Origin: Plasmopara viticola
Taxonomy: Eukaryota > Oomycota > Peronosporomycetes > Peronosporales > Peronosporaceae
Assembly (NCBI GenBank): GCA_001695595.3
Contig: MBPM02000030.1
Coordinates: forward strand, 558,001 to 622,000
Direction of reading: 5' to 3'
Length of the DNA: 64,000 bases
Below, one piece after another: positions 35,601-50,499 of the stretch (its first letter is position 1; each line of letters starts with the position of its first letter). The position numbers and the translations under genes were made by a program. A model generated the notes under the pieces. The model was not told the DNA's origin. It worked only from the letters and a program-made list of their open reading frames with translations, and did no database searches.

Positions 35601-38600
35601 AGTCGAAAGAATGATTTTTAACGGAAAGTTGGCTCTAACGCGATTGTGTATATTTAGACCGATAGGCAGGACGCACCTTCGACCGTACAGCATCTTAGCG
35701 CTGTTAAAGGGCAAACAAATATTTCAATGTGGCTATACTTTTGTCCGGACATGTAGCCAAAACGAATCTGTGGTCGTACACCAACTCAGCGCGTCGTAAG
35801 GAAGAATTTAATCTCTTTTTTGGCTCTGATGCAACCGTGCTTATTTGTATAGACTGACAGATGTATCTGGACCGTACACAATATTCACGCTGTTAAGGGT
35901 GATCAAATGCTTAATGTGGCTCCATTTTTGTCAGTGCATGTCTTGAAAGAGCGGCAGGACGGATCTGTGGTCGTACACCATCTAAGCGCTTTAAAGAGAT
36001 GTTCATATGGGAAGTTGTGACTTGAATGCGTCCGTGCATGTCTAGATAGAAAGACAGGATAGGTCTGTATTTGTACAGCATCTCAGCGCGTCAAAAGGGT
36101 TCTTCTACACTTAGTTGTGATTCTATCGCGTCTCTGCATGTTCAGATCAGTAGCCAGGACGCATTTGTGGCCGTGGAGCATCTTATCGCTTAAAAGGTAA
36201 GCTGCGACTCTACTGCGTCCGTGCAATTGTAGATAAATAGACAGGACGGATCTGTGGTCGCACAGGATCATAGCGTGTCGAAAGAATGATTTTTACCGTT
36301 GAGTTGGCTCTAACGCGACCGTGTATTTTTAGACCGATAGGCAGGACGCACAATCGACCGTACAGCATCTTAGCGCTGTTAAAGGGCAATCGAATGTTTC
36401 AATGTGGCTATACGTTTGTCCGGACATGTAGCCAAAACGAATCTGTGGTCGTACACCAACTCAGCGCGTCGAAAGGAAGAATTTAATTTTTTTTTGGCTC
36501 TGATGCAACCGTGCTTATTTGTATAGACTGACAGGATGCATCTGGGACCGTACACAATATTCACGCTGTTAAAGGGTGATCAAATGCATAATGTGGCTCC
36601 ATTTTTGTCAGTGCATGTCTTGAAAGAGCGGCAGGACGGATCTGTGTCGTACACCATCTAAGCGCTTTAAAGAGATGTTCATATGGGAAGTTGTGACTCG
36701 AATGCGTCCGTGCATGTCTAGATAAAAAGACAGGATAGGTCTGTATTTGTACAGCATCTCAGCGCGTCAAAAGGGTTCTTCTACACTTAGTTGTGATTCT
36801 ATCGCGTCTCTGCATGTTCAGATCAGTAGCCAGGACGCATTTGTGGCCGTGGAGCATCTTATCGCTTTAAAAGGTAAGCTGCGACTCTACTGCGTCCGTG
36901 CAATTGTAGATAAATAGACAGGACGGATCTGTGGTCGCACAGGATCATAGCGTGTCGAAAGAATGATTTTTACCGTTGAGTTGGCTCTAACGCGACCGTG
37001 TATATTTAGACCGATAGGCAGGACGCACCTTCGACCGTACAGCATTTAGCGCTGTTAAAGGGCAAACAAATGTTTCAATGTGGCTATACTTTTGTCCGGA
37101 CATGTAGCCAAAACGAATCTGTGGTCGTACACCAACTCAGCGCGTCGAAAGGAAGAATTTAATCTCTTTTTTGGCTCTGATGCAACCGTGCTTATTTGTA
37201 TAGACTGACAGGATGCATCCTGGACCGTACACAATATTCACGCTGTTAAAGGGTGATCAAATGCAATAATGTGGCTCCATTTTTGTCAGTGCATGTCTTG
37301 AGAGAGCGGCAGGACGGATCTGTGGTCGTACACCATCTAAGCGCTTTAAAGAGATGTTCATATGGGAAGTTGTGACTTGACTGCGTCCGTGCATGTCTAG
37401 ATAAAAAGACAGGATAGGTCTGTATTTGTACAGCATCTCAGCGCGTCAAAAGGGTTCTTCTACACTTAGTTGTGATTATGTCGCGTCTCTGCATGTTCAG
37501 ATCAGTAGCCAGGACGCATTTGTGGCCGTGGAGCATCTTATCGCTTAAAAGGGTAAGCTGCGATCCTACTGCGTCCGTGCAATTGTAGATAATAGACAGG
37601 ACGGATCTGTGGTCGCACAGGATCATAGCGTGTCGAAAGAATGATTTTTAACGGAGAGTTGGCTCTAACGCGACCGTGTATATTTAGACCGATAGGCAGG
37701 ACGCACCTTCGACCGTACAGCATCTTAGCGCTGTTAAAGGGCAATCGAATGTTTCAATGTGGCTATAGGTTTGTCCGGACATGTAGCCAAAACAAATCTG
37801 TGGTCGTACACCAACTCAGCGCGTCGAAAGGAAGGATTTAATCTTTTTTTTGGCTCTGGTGCAACCGTGCTTATTTGTATAGACTGACAGGATGCATCTG
37901 GGACCGTACACAATATTCACGCTGTTTAAGGGTGATCAAATGCTATAATGTGGCTCCATTTTTGTCGATGCATGTCTTGAAAGAGCGGCAGGACGGATCT
38001 GTTGTCGTACACCATCTAAGCGCTTTAAAGAGATGTTCATATGGGAAGTTGTGACTCGAATGCGTCCGTGCATGTCTAGATAGAAAGACAGGATAGGTCT
38101 ATATTTGTACAGCATCTCAGCGCGTCAAAAAGGTTCTTCTACACTCAGTTGTGATTCTATCGCGTCTCTGCATGTTCAGATCAGTAGCCAGGACGCATTT
38201 GTGGCCGTGGAGCATCTTATCGCTTTAAAAGGTAAGCTGCGACTCTACTGCGTCCGTGCAATTGTAGATAAATAGACAGGACGGATCTGTGGTCGCACAG
38301 GATCATAGCGTGTCGAAAGAATGATTTTTACCGAAGAGTTGGCTCTAACGCGACCGTGTATATTTAGACCGATAGGCAGGACGCACCTTCGACCGTACAG
38401 CATCTTAGCGCTGTTAAAGGGCAATCAAATGTTTCAATGTGGCTATACTTTTGTCCGGACATGTAGCCAAAACGAATCTGTGGTCGTACACCAACTCAGC
38501 GCGTCGAAAGGAAGAATTTAATCTCTTTTTTGGCTCTGCTGCAACCGTGCTTATTTGTATAGACTGGCAGGATGCATCTGGGACCGTACACAATATTCAC

Positions 38601-41600
38601 GCTGTTTAAGGGTGATCAAATGCTATAATGTGGCTCCTTTTTTGTCAATGCATGTCTTGAAAGAGCGGCAGGACGGATCTGTGGTCGTACACCATCTAAG
38701 CGCTTTAAAGAGGTGTGCATATGGGAAGTTGTGACTTGAATGCGTCCGTGCATGTCTAGATAGAAAGACAGGATAGGTCTGTACTTGTACAGCATCTCAG
38801 CGCGTCAAAAGGGTTCTTCTACACTTAATTGTGATTCTATCGCGTCTCTGCATCTTCAGATCAGTAGCCAGGACGCATTTGTGGCCGTGGAGCATCGTAT
38901 CGCTTTAAAAGGTAAGCTGCGACTCTTCTGCGTCCGTGCAACTGTAGATAAATAGACAGGACGGATCTGTGGTCGCACAGGATCATAGCGTGTCGAAAGA
39001 ATGATTTTTACCGTTGAGTTGGCTCTAACGCGACCGTGTATATTTAGACCGATAGGCAGGACGCACCTTCGACCGTACAGCATTTAGCGCTGTTAAAGGG
39101 CAAACAAATGTTTCAATGTGGCTATACTTTTGTCCGGACATGTAGCCAAAACGAATCTGTGGTCGTACACCAACTCAGCGCGTCGAAAGGAAGAATTTAA
39201 TCTCGTTTTTGGCTCTGATGCAACCGTGCTTATTTGTATAGACTGACAGGATGCATCCTGGACCGTACACAATATTCACGCTGTTAAAGGGTGATCAAAT
39301 GCAATAATGTGGCTCCATTTTTGTCAGTGCATGTCTTGAGAGAGCGGCAGGACGGATCTGTGGTCGTACACCATCTAAGCGCTTTAAAGAGATGTTCATA
39401 TAGGAAGTTGTGACTTGACTGCGTCCGTGCATGTCTAGATAAAAAGACAGGATAGGTCTGTATTTGTACAGCATCTCAGCGCGTCAAAAGGGTTCTTCTA
39501 CACTTAGTTGTGATTATGTCGCGTCTCTGCATGTTCAGATCAGTAGCCAGGACGCATTTGTGGCCGTGGAGCATCTTATCGCTTAAAAGGATAAGCTGCG
39601 ATCCTACTGCGTCCGTGCAATTGTAGATAAATAGACAGGACGGATCTGTGGTCGCACAGGATCATAGCGTGTCGAAAGAATGATTTTTAACGGAGAGTTG
39701 GCTCTAACGCGATTGTGTATATTTAGACCGATAGGCAGGACGCACCTTCGACCGTACAGCATCTTAGCGCTGTTTAAGGGCAAACAAATATTTCAATGTG
39801 GCTATACTTTTGTCCGGACATGTAGCCAAAACGAATCTGTGGTCGTACACCAACTCAGCGCGTCGTAAGGAAGAATTTAATCTCTTTTTTGGCTCTGATG
39901 CAACCGTGCTTATTTGTATAGACTGACAGAATGTATCTGTGACCGTACACAATATTCACGCTGTTAGAGGGTGATCAAATGCTATAATGTGGCTCCATTT
40001 TTGTCAGTGCATGTCTTGAAAGAGCGGCAGGACGGATCTGTGGTCGTACACCATCTAAGCGCTTTAAAGAGGTGTGCATATGGGAAGTTGTGACTTGAAT
40101 GCGTCCGTGCATGTCTAGATAGAAAGACAGGATAGGTCTGTACTTGTACAGCATCTCAGCACGTCAAAAGGGTTCTTCTACACTTAATTGTGATTCTATC
40201 GCGTCTCTGCATCTTCAGATCAGTAGCCAGGACGCATTTGTGGCCGTGGAGCATCTTATCGCTTTAAAAGGTAAGCTGCGACTCTACTGCGTCCGTGCAA
40301 TTGTAGATAAATAGACAGGACGGATCTGTGGTCGCACAGGATCATAGCGTGTCGAAAGAATGATTTTTACCGAAGAGTTGGCTCTAACGCGACCGTGTAT
40401 ATTTAGACCGATACGCAGGACGCACCATCGACCGTACAGCATCTTAGCGCTGTTAAAGGGCAAACAAATATTTCAATGTGGCTATACTTTTGTCCGGACA
40501 TGTAGCCAAAACGAATCTGTGGTCGTACACCAACTCAGCGCGTCGTAAGGAAGAATTTAATCTCTTTTTTGGCTCTGATGCAACCGTGCTTATTTGTATA
40601 GACTGACAGAATGTATCTGTGACCGTACACAATATTCACGCTGTTAGAGGGTGATCAAATGCTTTAATGTGGCTCCATTTTTGTCAGTGCATGTCTTGAA
40701 AGAGCGACAGGACGGATCTGTGGTCGTACACCATCTAAGCGCTTTAAAGAGGTGTGCATATGGGAAGTTATGACTTGAATGCGTCCGTGCATGTCTAGAA
40801 AGAAAGACAGGATAGGTCTGTACTTGTACAGCATCTCAGCGCGTCAAAAAGGTTCTTCTACACTTAGTTGTGATTCTATCGCGTCTCTGCATGTTCAGAT
40901 CAGTAGCCAGGACGCATTTGTGGCCGTGGAGCATCTTATCGCTTAAAAAGGTAAGCTGCGACTCTTCTGCGTCCGTTCAATTGTAGATAAATAGACAGGA
41001 CGGATCTGTAGTCGCACAGGATCATAGCGTGTCGAAAGAATGATTTTTACCGAAGAGTTGGCTCTAACGCGACCGTGTATATTTATACCGATAGGCAGGA
41101 CGCACCATCGACCGTACAGCATCTTAGCGCTGTTAAAGGGCAATCAAATGCTTTAATGTGGCTATACTTTGTCCGGACATGTAGCCAAAACGAATCTGTG
41201 GTCGTACACCAACTTAGCGCGTCGTAAGGAAGAACTTAATCTTTCTTGTGGCTCTGATCCAACCGTGCTTATTTGTATAGACTGACAGAATGTATCTGTG
41301 ACCGTACACAATATTCACGCTGTTTAAGGGTGACCAAATGCTTTAATGTGGCTCCATTTTTGTCAATGCAAGTCTTGAAAGAGCGGCAGGACGGATCTGT
41401 TGTCGTACACCATCTAAGCGCTTCAAAGAGATGTTCATATGGGAAGTTGTGACTCGAATGCGTCCGTGCATGTCTAGATAGAAAGACAGGATAGGTCTGT
41501 ATTTATACAGCATCTCAGCGCGTCAGAAAAGGTTCTTCTACACTTATTTGTGATTCTATCGCGTCTCTGCATGTTCAGATCAGTAGCCAGGACGCATTCG

Positions 41601-42718
41601 TATCCGTGGAGCATCTTATCGCTTAAAAGGGTAAGCTGCGACTCTACTGCGTCCGTGCAATTGTAAATAAATAGAGAGGACGGATCTGTGGTCGCACACT
41701 ATCATAGCGTGTCGAAAGAATAACTTTTATCAAGGAGTTGGCTCTAACGCGATTGTGTATATTTAGACCGATAGGCAGGACGCACCTTCGACCGTACAGC
41801 ATCTTGGCGCTGTTAAAGGGCAAACAAATATTTCAATGTGGCTATACGTTTGTCCGGACATGTAGCCAAAACGAATCTGTGGTCGTACACCAACTCAGCG
41901 CGTCGAAAGGAAGGATTTAATCTTTTTTTGGCTCTGATGCAACCGTGCTTATTTGTATAGACTGACAGGATGCATCCTGGACCGTACACAATATTCACGC
42001 TGTTTAAGGGTGATCAAATGCTTTAATGTGGCTCCATTTTTGTCAGTGCATGTCTTGAAAGAGCGACAGGACGGATCTGTGGTCGTACACCATCTAAGCG
42101 CTTTAAAGAGATGTTCATATGGGAAGTTGTGACTTGAATGCGTCCGTGCATGTCTCGATAAAAAGACAGGATAGGTCTGTACTTGTACAGCATCTCAGCG
42201 CGTCAAAAGGGTTCTTCTACACTTAGTTATGATTCTATCGCGTCTCTGCATATTCAGATCAGTAGCCAGGACGCATTTGTGGCCGTGGAGCATCTTATCG
42301 CTTCAAAGCGTAAGCTGCGACTCTACTGCGTCCGTTCAATTGTAGATAAATAGACAGGACGGATCTGTGGTCGCGCAGGATCATAGCGTGTCGAAAGAAT
42401 GTTTTTTATCGAAGAGTTGGCTCTAACGCGATTGTGTATATTTAGACCGATAGGCAGGACGCACCTTCGACCGTACAGCATCTTGGCGCTGTTAAAGGGC
42501 AAACAAATGTTTCAATGTGGCTAACCTTTTGTCCGGACATGAAGCCAAAACGAAACTGTGGTCGTACACCAACTCAGCGCGTCGAAAGGAAGAATTTAAT
42601 CTTTTTTTGGCTCTGATGCAACCGTGCTTATTTGTATAGACTGACAGGATGCATCTGGGACCGTACACAATATTCACGCTGTTTAAGGGTGATCAAATGC
42701 TATAATGTGGCTCCTTTT

Positions 42719-44517
42719 TTGTCAATGCATGTCTTGAAAGAGCGGCAGGACGGATCTGTTGTCGTACACCATCTAAGCGCTTTAAAGAGATGTTCATATG
42801 GGAAGTTGTGACTCGAATGCGTCCGTGCATGTCTAGATAGAAAGACATGATAGGTCTGTATTTGTACAGCATCTCAGCGCGTCAAAAAGGTTCTTCTAGA
42901 CTTAGTTGTGATTCTATCGCGTCTCTGCATGTTCAGATCAGTAGCCAGGACGCATTTGTGGCCGTGGAGCATCTTATCGCTTAAAAGGGTAAGCTGCGAC
43001 TCTACTGCGTCCGTTCAATTGTAAATAAATAGACAGGACGGATCTGTGGTCGCGCAGGATCATAGCGTGTCGAAAGAATGTTTTTTATCGAAGAGTTGGC
43101 TCTAACGCGACCGTGTATTTTTAGACCGATAGGCAGGACGCACCTTCGACCGTACAGCATCTTAGCGCTGTTAAAGGGCAATCGAATGTTTCAATGTGGC
43201 TATACGTCTGTCCGGACATGTAGCCAAAACGAATCTGTGGTCGTACACCAACTCAGCGCGTCGAAATGAAGAATTTAATCTTTTTTTTGGCTCTGATGCA
43301 TCCGTGCTTATTTGTATAGACTACTGACAGGATGCATCTGGGATCGTACACAATATTCACGCTGTTTAAGGGTGACCAAATGCTTTAATGTGGCTCCATT
43401 TTTGTCAGTGCATGTCTTGAAAGAGCGACAGGACGGATGTGTGGTCGTACACCATCTAAGCGCTTTAAAGAGGTGTGCTTATGGGAAGTTGTGAATTGAA
43501 TGCGTCCGTGCATGTCTAGATAGAAAGACAGGATAGGTCTGTATTTGTACAGCATCTCAGCGCGTCAAAAGGGTTCTTCTACACTTAGTTGTGATTCTAT
43601 CGCGTCTCTGCATGTTCAGATCAGTAGCCAGGACGCATTTGTGGCCGTGGAGCATCGTATCGCTTAAAATGGTAAGCTGCGACTCTACTGCGTCCCTGCA
43701 ACCCCAACTCAGCGCGTCGAAAGAAGAATTTAATCTTTCTTGTGGCTCTGATGCAACCGTGCTTATTTGTATAGACTGACAGAATGTATCTGTGACCGTA
43801 CACAATATTCACGCTGTTAGAGGGTGATCAAATGCTTTAATGTGGCTCCATTTTTGTCAGTGCATGTCTTGAAAGAGCGACAGGACGGATCTGTGGTCGT
43901 ACACCATCTAAGCGCTTTAAAGAGATGTTCATATGGGAAGTTGTGACTTGAATGCGTCCGTGCATGTCTAGATAAAAAGACAGGATAGGTCTTTACTTGT
44001 ACAGCATCTCAGCGCGTCAAAAGGGTTCTTCTACACTTAGTTGTGATTCTATCGCGTCTCTGCATATTCAGATCAGTAGCCAGGACGCATTTGTGGCCGT
44101 GGAGCATCTTATCGCTTCAAAGGGTAAGCTGCGACTCTACTGCGTCCGTGCAATTGTAGATGAATAGAGAGGACGGATCTGTGGTCGCACAGGATCATAG
44201 CGTGTCGAAAGAGTGTTTTTTACCGAAGAGTTGGCTCTAACTCGACCGTGTATATCGAGACCGATAGGCAGGACGCACCTTCGACCGTACAGCATCTTAG
44301 CGCTATTAAAGGGCAATCAAATGTTTCAATGTGGCCATACATTTGTCCGGACATGTAGGGTCTTACACAAACTCAGCGCGTCGAAAGGAAGGATTTAATC
44401 TTTCTTTCGGCTGTGGTGCAACCGTGCTTATTTGTATAGACTGACAGGATGCATCTGGGACCGTACACAATATTCACGCTGTTTAATGGTGTCTAAATGC
44501 TATAATGTCGCTCTTTT
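42719..44517 (+). repeat. 1,799-bp tandem duplication, copy 1
   Basis: Contains a full HOR, a 452-bp derivative (junction near 43699) and most of another HOR. It is followed directly by copy 2. Private markers include GACTACTGACAGG in E (near 43320), a truncated D lacking the AAAACGAATCTGTGG part (near 44355), and TTCTAGACTTAG (near 42894). Confidence 0.9.
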
Positions 44518-46316
44518 TTGTCAATGCATGTCTTGAAAGAGCGGCAGGACGGATCTGTTGTCGTACACCATCTAAGCGCTTTAAAGAGATGTTCATATGG
44601 GAAGTTGTGACTCGAATGCGTCCGTGCATGTCTAGATAGAAAGACATGATAGGTCTGTATTTGTACAGCATCTCAGCGCGTCAAAAAGGTTCTTCTAGAC
44701 TTAGTTGTGATTCTATCGCGTCTCTGCATGTTCAGATCAGTAGCCAGGACGCATTTGTGGCCGTGGAGCATCTTATCGCTTAAAAGGGTAAGCTGCGACT
44801 CTACTGCGTCCGTTCAATTGTAAATAAATAGACAGGACGGATCTGTGGTCGCGCAGGATCATAGCGTGTCGAAAGAATGTTTTTTATCGAAGAGTTGGCT
44901 CTAACGCGACCGTGTATTTTTAGACCGATAGGCAGGACGCACCTTCGACCGTACAGCATCTTAGCGCTGTTAAAGGGCAATCGAATGTTTCAATGTGGCT
45001 ATACGTCTGTCCGGACATGTAGCCAAAACGAATCTGTGGTCGTACACCAACTCAGCGCGTCGAAATGAAGAATTTAATCTTTTTTTTGGCTCTGATGCAT
45101 CCGTGCTTATTTGTATAGACTACTGACAGGATGCATCTGGGATCGTACACAATATTCACGCTGTTTAAGGGTGACCAAATGCTTTAATGTGGCTCCATTT
45201 TTGTCAGTGCATGTCTTGAAAGAGCGACAGGACGGATGTGTGGTCGTACACCATCTAAGCGCTTTAAAGAGGTGTGCTTATGGGAAGTTGTGAATTGAAT
45301 GCGTCCGTGCATGTCTAGATAGAAAGACAGGATAGGTCTGTATTTGTACAGCATCTCAGCGCGTCAAAAGGGTTCTTCTACACTTAGTTGTGATTCTATC
45401 GCGTCTCTGCATGTTCAGATCAGTAGCCAGGACGCATTTGTGGCCGTGGAGCATCGTATCGCTTAAAATGGTAAGCTGCGACTCTACTGCGTCCCTGCAA
45501 CCCCAACTCAGCGCGTCGAAAGAAGAATTTAATCTTTCTTGTGGCTCTGATGCAACCGTGCTTATTTGTATAGACTGACAGAATGTATCTGTGACCGTAC
45601 ACAATATTCACGCTGTTAGAGGGTGATCAAATGCTTTAATGTGGCTCCATTTTTGTCAGTGCATGTCTTGAAAGAGCGACAGGACGGATCTGTGGTCGTA
45701 CACCATCTAAGCGCTTTAAAGAGATGTTCATATGGGAAGTTGTGACTTGAATGCGTCCGTGCATGTCTAGATAAAAAGACAGGATAGGTCTGTACTTGTA
45801 CAGCATCTCAGCGCGTCAAAAGGGTTCTTCTACACTTAGTTGTGATTCTATCGCGTCTCTGCATATTCAGATCAGTAGCCAGGACGCATTTGTGGCCGTG
45901 GAGCATCTTATCGCTTCAAAGGGTAAGCTGCGACTCTACTGCGTCCGTGCAATTGTAGATGAATAGAGAGGACGGATCTGTGGTCGCACAGGATCATAGC
46001 GTGTCGAAAGAGTGTTTTTTACCGAAGAGTTGGCTCTAACTCGACCGTGTATATCGAGACCGATAGGCAGGACGCACCTTCGACCGTACAGCATCTTAGC
46101 GCTATTAAAGGGCAATCAAATGTTTCAATGTGGCCATACATTTGTCCGGACATGTAGGGTCTTACACAAACTCAGCGCGTCGAAAGGAAGGATTTAATCT
46201 TTCTTTCGGCTGTAGTGCAACCGTGCTTATTTGTATAGACTGACAGGATGCATCTGGGACCGTACACAATATTCACGCTGTTTAATGGTGTCTAAATGCT
46301 ATAATGTCGCTCTTTT
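44518..46316 (+). repeat. 1,799-bp tandem duplication, copy 2
   Basis: Offset 1,799 bp from copy 1. I noticed only three differences: CTTTACTTG/CTGTACTTG, GGCTGTGGTG/GGCTGTAGTG and one base of T-run length near the end. The junction is in the TTTTTTGTCAATGCATGTC segment of monomer F, common to all HORs. This is one of the most recent events in the window. Confidence 0.9.
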
Positions 46317-47799
46317 TTTGTCAATGCATGTCTTGAAAGAGCGGCAGGACGGATCTGTGGTCGTACACCATCTAAGCGCTTTAAAGAGGTGTGCATATGC
46401 GAAGTTGTGACTTGAATGCGTCCGTGCATGTCTAGATAGAAAGACAGGATAGGTCTGTACTTGTACAGCATCTCAGCGCGTCAAAAGGGTTCTTCTACAC
46501 TTAATTGTGATTCTATCGCGTCTCTGCATCTTCAGATCAGTAGCCAGGACGCATTTGTGGCCGTGGAGCATCTTATCGCTTTAAAAGGTAAGCTGCGACT
46601 CTACTGCGTCCGTGCAATTGTAGATAAATAGACAGGACGGATCTGTGGTCGCACAGGATCATAGCGTGTCGAAAGAATGATTTTTACCGAAGAGTTGGCT
46701 CTAACGCGACCGTGTATATTTAGACCGATACGCAGGACGCACCATCGACCGTACAGCATCTTAGCGCTGTTAAAGGGCAATCAAATGTTTCAATGTGGCT
46801 ATACTTTTGTCCGGACATGTAGCCAAAATGAATCTGTGGTCGTACACCAACTCAGCGCGTCGTAAGGAAGAATTTATTCTCTTTTTTGGCTCTGATGCAA
46901 CCGTGCTTATTTGTATAGACTGACAGAATGTATCTGTGACCGTACACAATATTCACGCTGTTAGAGGGTGATCAAATGCTTTAATGTGGCTCCATTTTTG
47001 TCAGTGCATGTCTTGAAAGAGCGACAGGACGGATCTGTGGTCGTACACCATCTAAGCGCTTTAAAGAGGTGTGCATATGGGAAGTTATGACTTGAATGCG
47101 TCCGTGCATGTCTAGAAAGAAAGACAGGATAGGTCTGTACTTGTACAGCATATCAGCGCGTCAAAAGGGTTCTTCTACACTTTGTTGTGATTCTATCGCG
47201 TCTCTGCATGTTCAGATCAGTAGCCAGGACGCATTTGTGGCCGTGGAGCATCGTATCGCTTAAAAAGGTAAGCTGCGACTCTACTGCGTCCGTGCAATTG
47301 TAGATAAATAGACAGGACGGATCTGTAGTCGCACAGGATCATAGCGTGTCGAAAGAATGATTTTTACCGAAGAGTTGGCTCTAACGCGACCGTGTATATT
47401 AAGACCGATAGGCAGGACGCACCATCGACCGTACAGCATCTTAGCGCTGTTAAAGGGCAATCAAATGCTTTAATGTGGCTATACTTTGTCCGGACATGTA
47501 GCCAAAACGAATCTGTGGTCGTACACCAACTTAGCGCGTCGTAAGGAAGAACTTAATCTTTCTTGTGGCTCTGATGCAACCGTGCTTATTTGTATAGACT
47601 GACAGAATGTATCTGTGACCGTACATAATATTCACGCTGTTAGAGGGTGACCAAATGCTTTAATGTGGCTCCATTTTTGTCAGTGCATGTCTTGAAAGAG
47701 CGACAGGACGGATGTGTGGTCGTACACCATCTAAGCGCTTTAAAGAGGTGTGCTTATGGGAAGTTGTGAATTGAATGCGTCCGTGCATGTCTAGATAGA

Positions 47800-48250
47800 A
47801 AGACAGGATAGGTCTGTATTTGTACAGCATCTCAGCGCGTCAAAAGGGTTCTTCTACACTTAGTTGTGATTCTATCGCGTCTCTGCATGTTCAGATCAGT
47901 AGCCAGGACGCATTTGTGGCCGTGGAGCATCGTATCGCTTAAAATGGTAAGCTGCGACTCTACTGCGTCCCTGCAACCCCACCTCAGCGCGTCGAAAGAA
48001 GAATTTAATCTTTCTTGTGGCTCTGATGCAACCGTGCTTATTTGTATAGACTGACAGAATGTATCTGTGACCGTACACAATATTCACGCTGTTAGAGGGT
48101 GATCAAATGCTTTAATGTGGCTCCATTTTTGTCAGTGCATGTCTTGAAAGAGCGACAGGACGGATCTGTGGTCGTACACCATCTAAGCGCTTAAAAGAGG
48201 TGTGCATATGGGAAGTTATGACTTGATTGCGTCCGTGCATGTCTAGATAG
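47800..48250 (+). repeat. 452-bp deletion-derivative HOR (single)
   Basis: Same B/D fusion, reading CTGCAACCCCACCTCAGCG at about 47973 with one private substitution (A to C). It is flanked by full-length HORs. Confidence 0.85.
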
Positions 48251-50499
48251 AAAGACAGGATAGGTGTGTACTTGTACAGCATCTCAGCGCGTCAAAAGGG
48301 TTCTTCTACACTTAGTTGTGATCCTATCGCGTCTCTGCATCTTCAGATCAGTAGCCAGGACGCATTTGTGGCCGTGAAGCATCTTATCGCTTAAAAAGGT
48401 AAGCTGCGACTCTACTGCGTCCGTTCATTTGTAGATAAATAGACAGGACGGATCTGTGGTCGCACAGGATCATAGCGTGTCGAAAGAATGATTTTTACCG
48501 AAGAGTTGGCTCTAACGCGATTGTGTATATTTAGACCGATAGGCAGGACGCACCATCGACCGTACAGCATCTTAGCGCTGTTAAAGGGCAATCAAATGCT
48601 TCAATGTGGCTAAACTTTTGTCCGGACATGTAGCCAAAACGAATCTGTGGTCCTACACCAACACAGCGCGTCGAAAGGAAGAACTTAATCTTTCTTGTGG
48701 CTCTGATGCAACCGTGCTTATTTGAATAGACTGACAGAATGTATCTGTGACCGTACATAATATTCACGTTGTTAAAGAGTTATCAAATGCTTTAATTGTG
48801 GCTCCATTTTTGTCAGTGCATGTCTTGAAAGAGCGACAGGACGGATCTGTGGTCGTACACCATCTAAGCGCTTTAAAGAGATGTTCATATGGGAAGTTGT
48901 GACTTGACTGCGTCCGTGCATGTCTAGATAAAAAGACAGGATAGGTCTGTACTTGTACAGCATCTCAGCGCGTCAAAAGGGTTCTTCTACACTTAATTGT
49001 GATTCTATCGCGTCTCTGCATATTCAGATCAGTAGCCAGGACGCATTTGTGGCCGTGGAGCATCTTATCGCTTAAAAAGGTAAGCTGCGACTCTTCTGCG
49101 TCCGTGCAATTGTAGATAAATAGACAGGACGGATCTGTGGTCGCACAGGATCATAGCGTGTCGAAAAAATTATTTTTACCGACGAGTTGGCTCTAACGCG
49201 ACCGTGTATATTTAGACCGATAGGCAGGACGCACCATCGACCGTACAGCATTTAGCGCTGTTAAAGGGCAAACAAATATTTCAATGTGGCTATACGTTTG
49301 TCCGGACATGTAGCCAAAACGAATCTGTGGTCGTACACCAACTCAGCGCGTCGAAAGGAAGGATTTAATCTCTTTTTTGGCTCTGATGCAACCGTGCTTA
49401 TTTGTATAGACTGACAGGATGCATCCTGGACCGTACACAATATTCACGCTGTTAAAGGGTGATCAAATGCAATAATGTGGCTCCATTTTTGTCAGTGCAT
49501 GTCTTGAAAGAGCGACAGGACGGATCTGTGGTCGTACACCATCTAAGCGCTTTAAAGAGATGTTCATATGGGAAGTTGTGACTTGACTGCGTCCGTGCAT
49601 GTCTAGATAAAAAGACAGGATAGGTCTGTATTTGTACAGCATCTCAGCGCGTCAAAAAGGTTCTTCTACACTTAGTTGTGATTCTATCGCGTCTCTGCAT
49701 GTTCAGATCAGTAGCCAGGACGCATTTGTGGCCGTGGAGCATCTTATCGCTTAAAAGGGTAAGCTGCGACTCTACTGCGTCCGTTCAATTGTAGATAAAT
49801 AGACAGGACGGATCTGTGGTCGCGCAGGATCATAGCGTGTCGAAAGAATGTTTTTTATCGAAGAATTGGCTCTAACGCGACCGTGTATTTTTAGACCGAT
49901 AGGCAGGACGCACCTTCGACCGTACAGCATCTTAGCGCTGTTAAAGGGCAATCGATTGTTTCAATGTGGCTATACGTCTGTCCGGACATGTAGCCAAAAC
50001 GAATCTGTGGTCGTACACCAACTCAGCGCGTCGAAAGGAAGAATTTAATTTTTTTTTTGGCTCTGATGCATCCGTGCTTATTTGTATAGACTGACAGGTT
50101 GCATCTGTGACCGTACACAATATTCACGCTGTTTAAGGGTGATCAAATGCTATAATGTGGCTCCTTTTTTGTCGATGCATGTCTTGAAAGAGCGGCAGGA
50201 CGGATCTGTTGTCGTACACCATCTAAGCGCTTTAAAGAGATGTTCATATGGGCAGTTGTGACTCGAATGTGTTCGTGCATGTCTAGATAGAAAGACAGGA
50301 TAGGTCTATATTTGTACAGCATCTCAGCGCGTCAAAAAGGTTCTTCTACACTCAGTTGTGATTCTATCGCGTCTCTGCATGTTCAGATCAGTAGCCAGGA
50401 CGCATTTGTGGCCGTGGAGCATCTTATCGCTTAAAAGGGTAAGCTGCGACTCTATTGCGTCCGTGCAATTGTAGATACATAGAGTGGACGTATCTGTTG

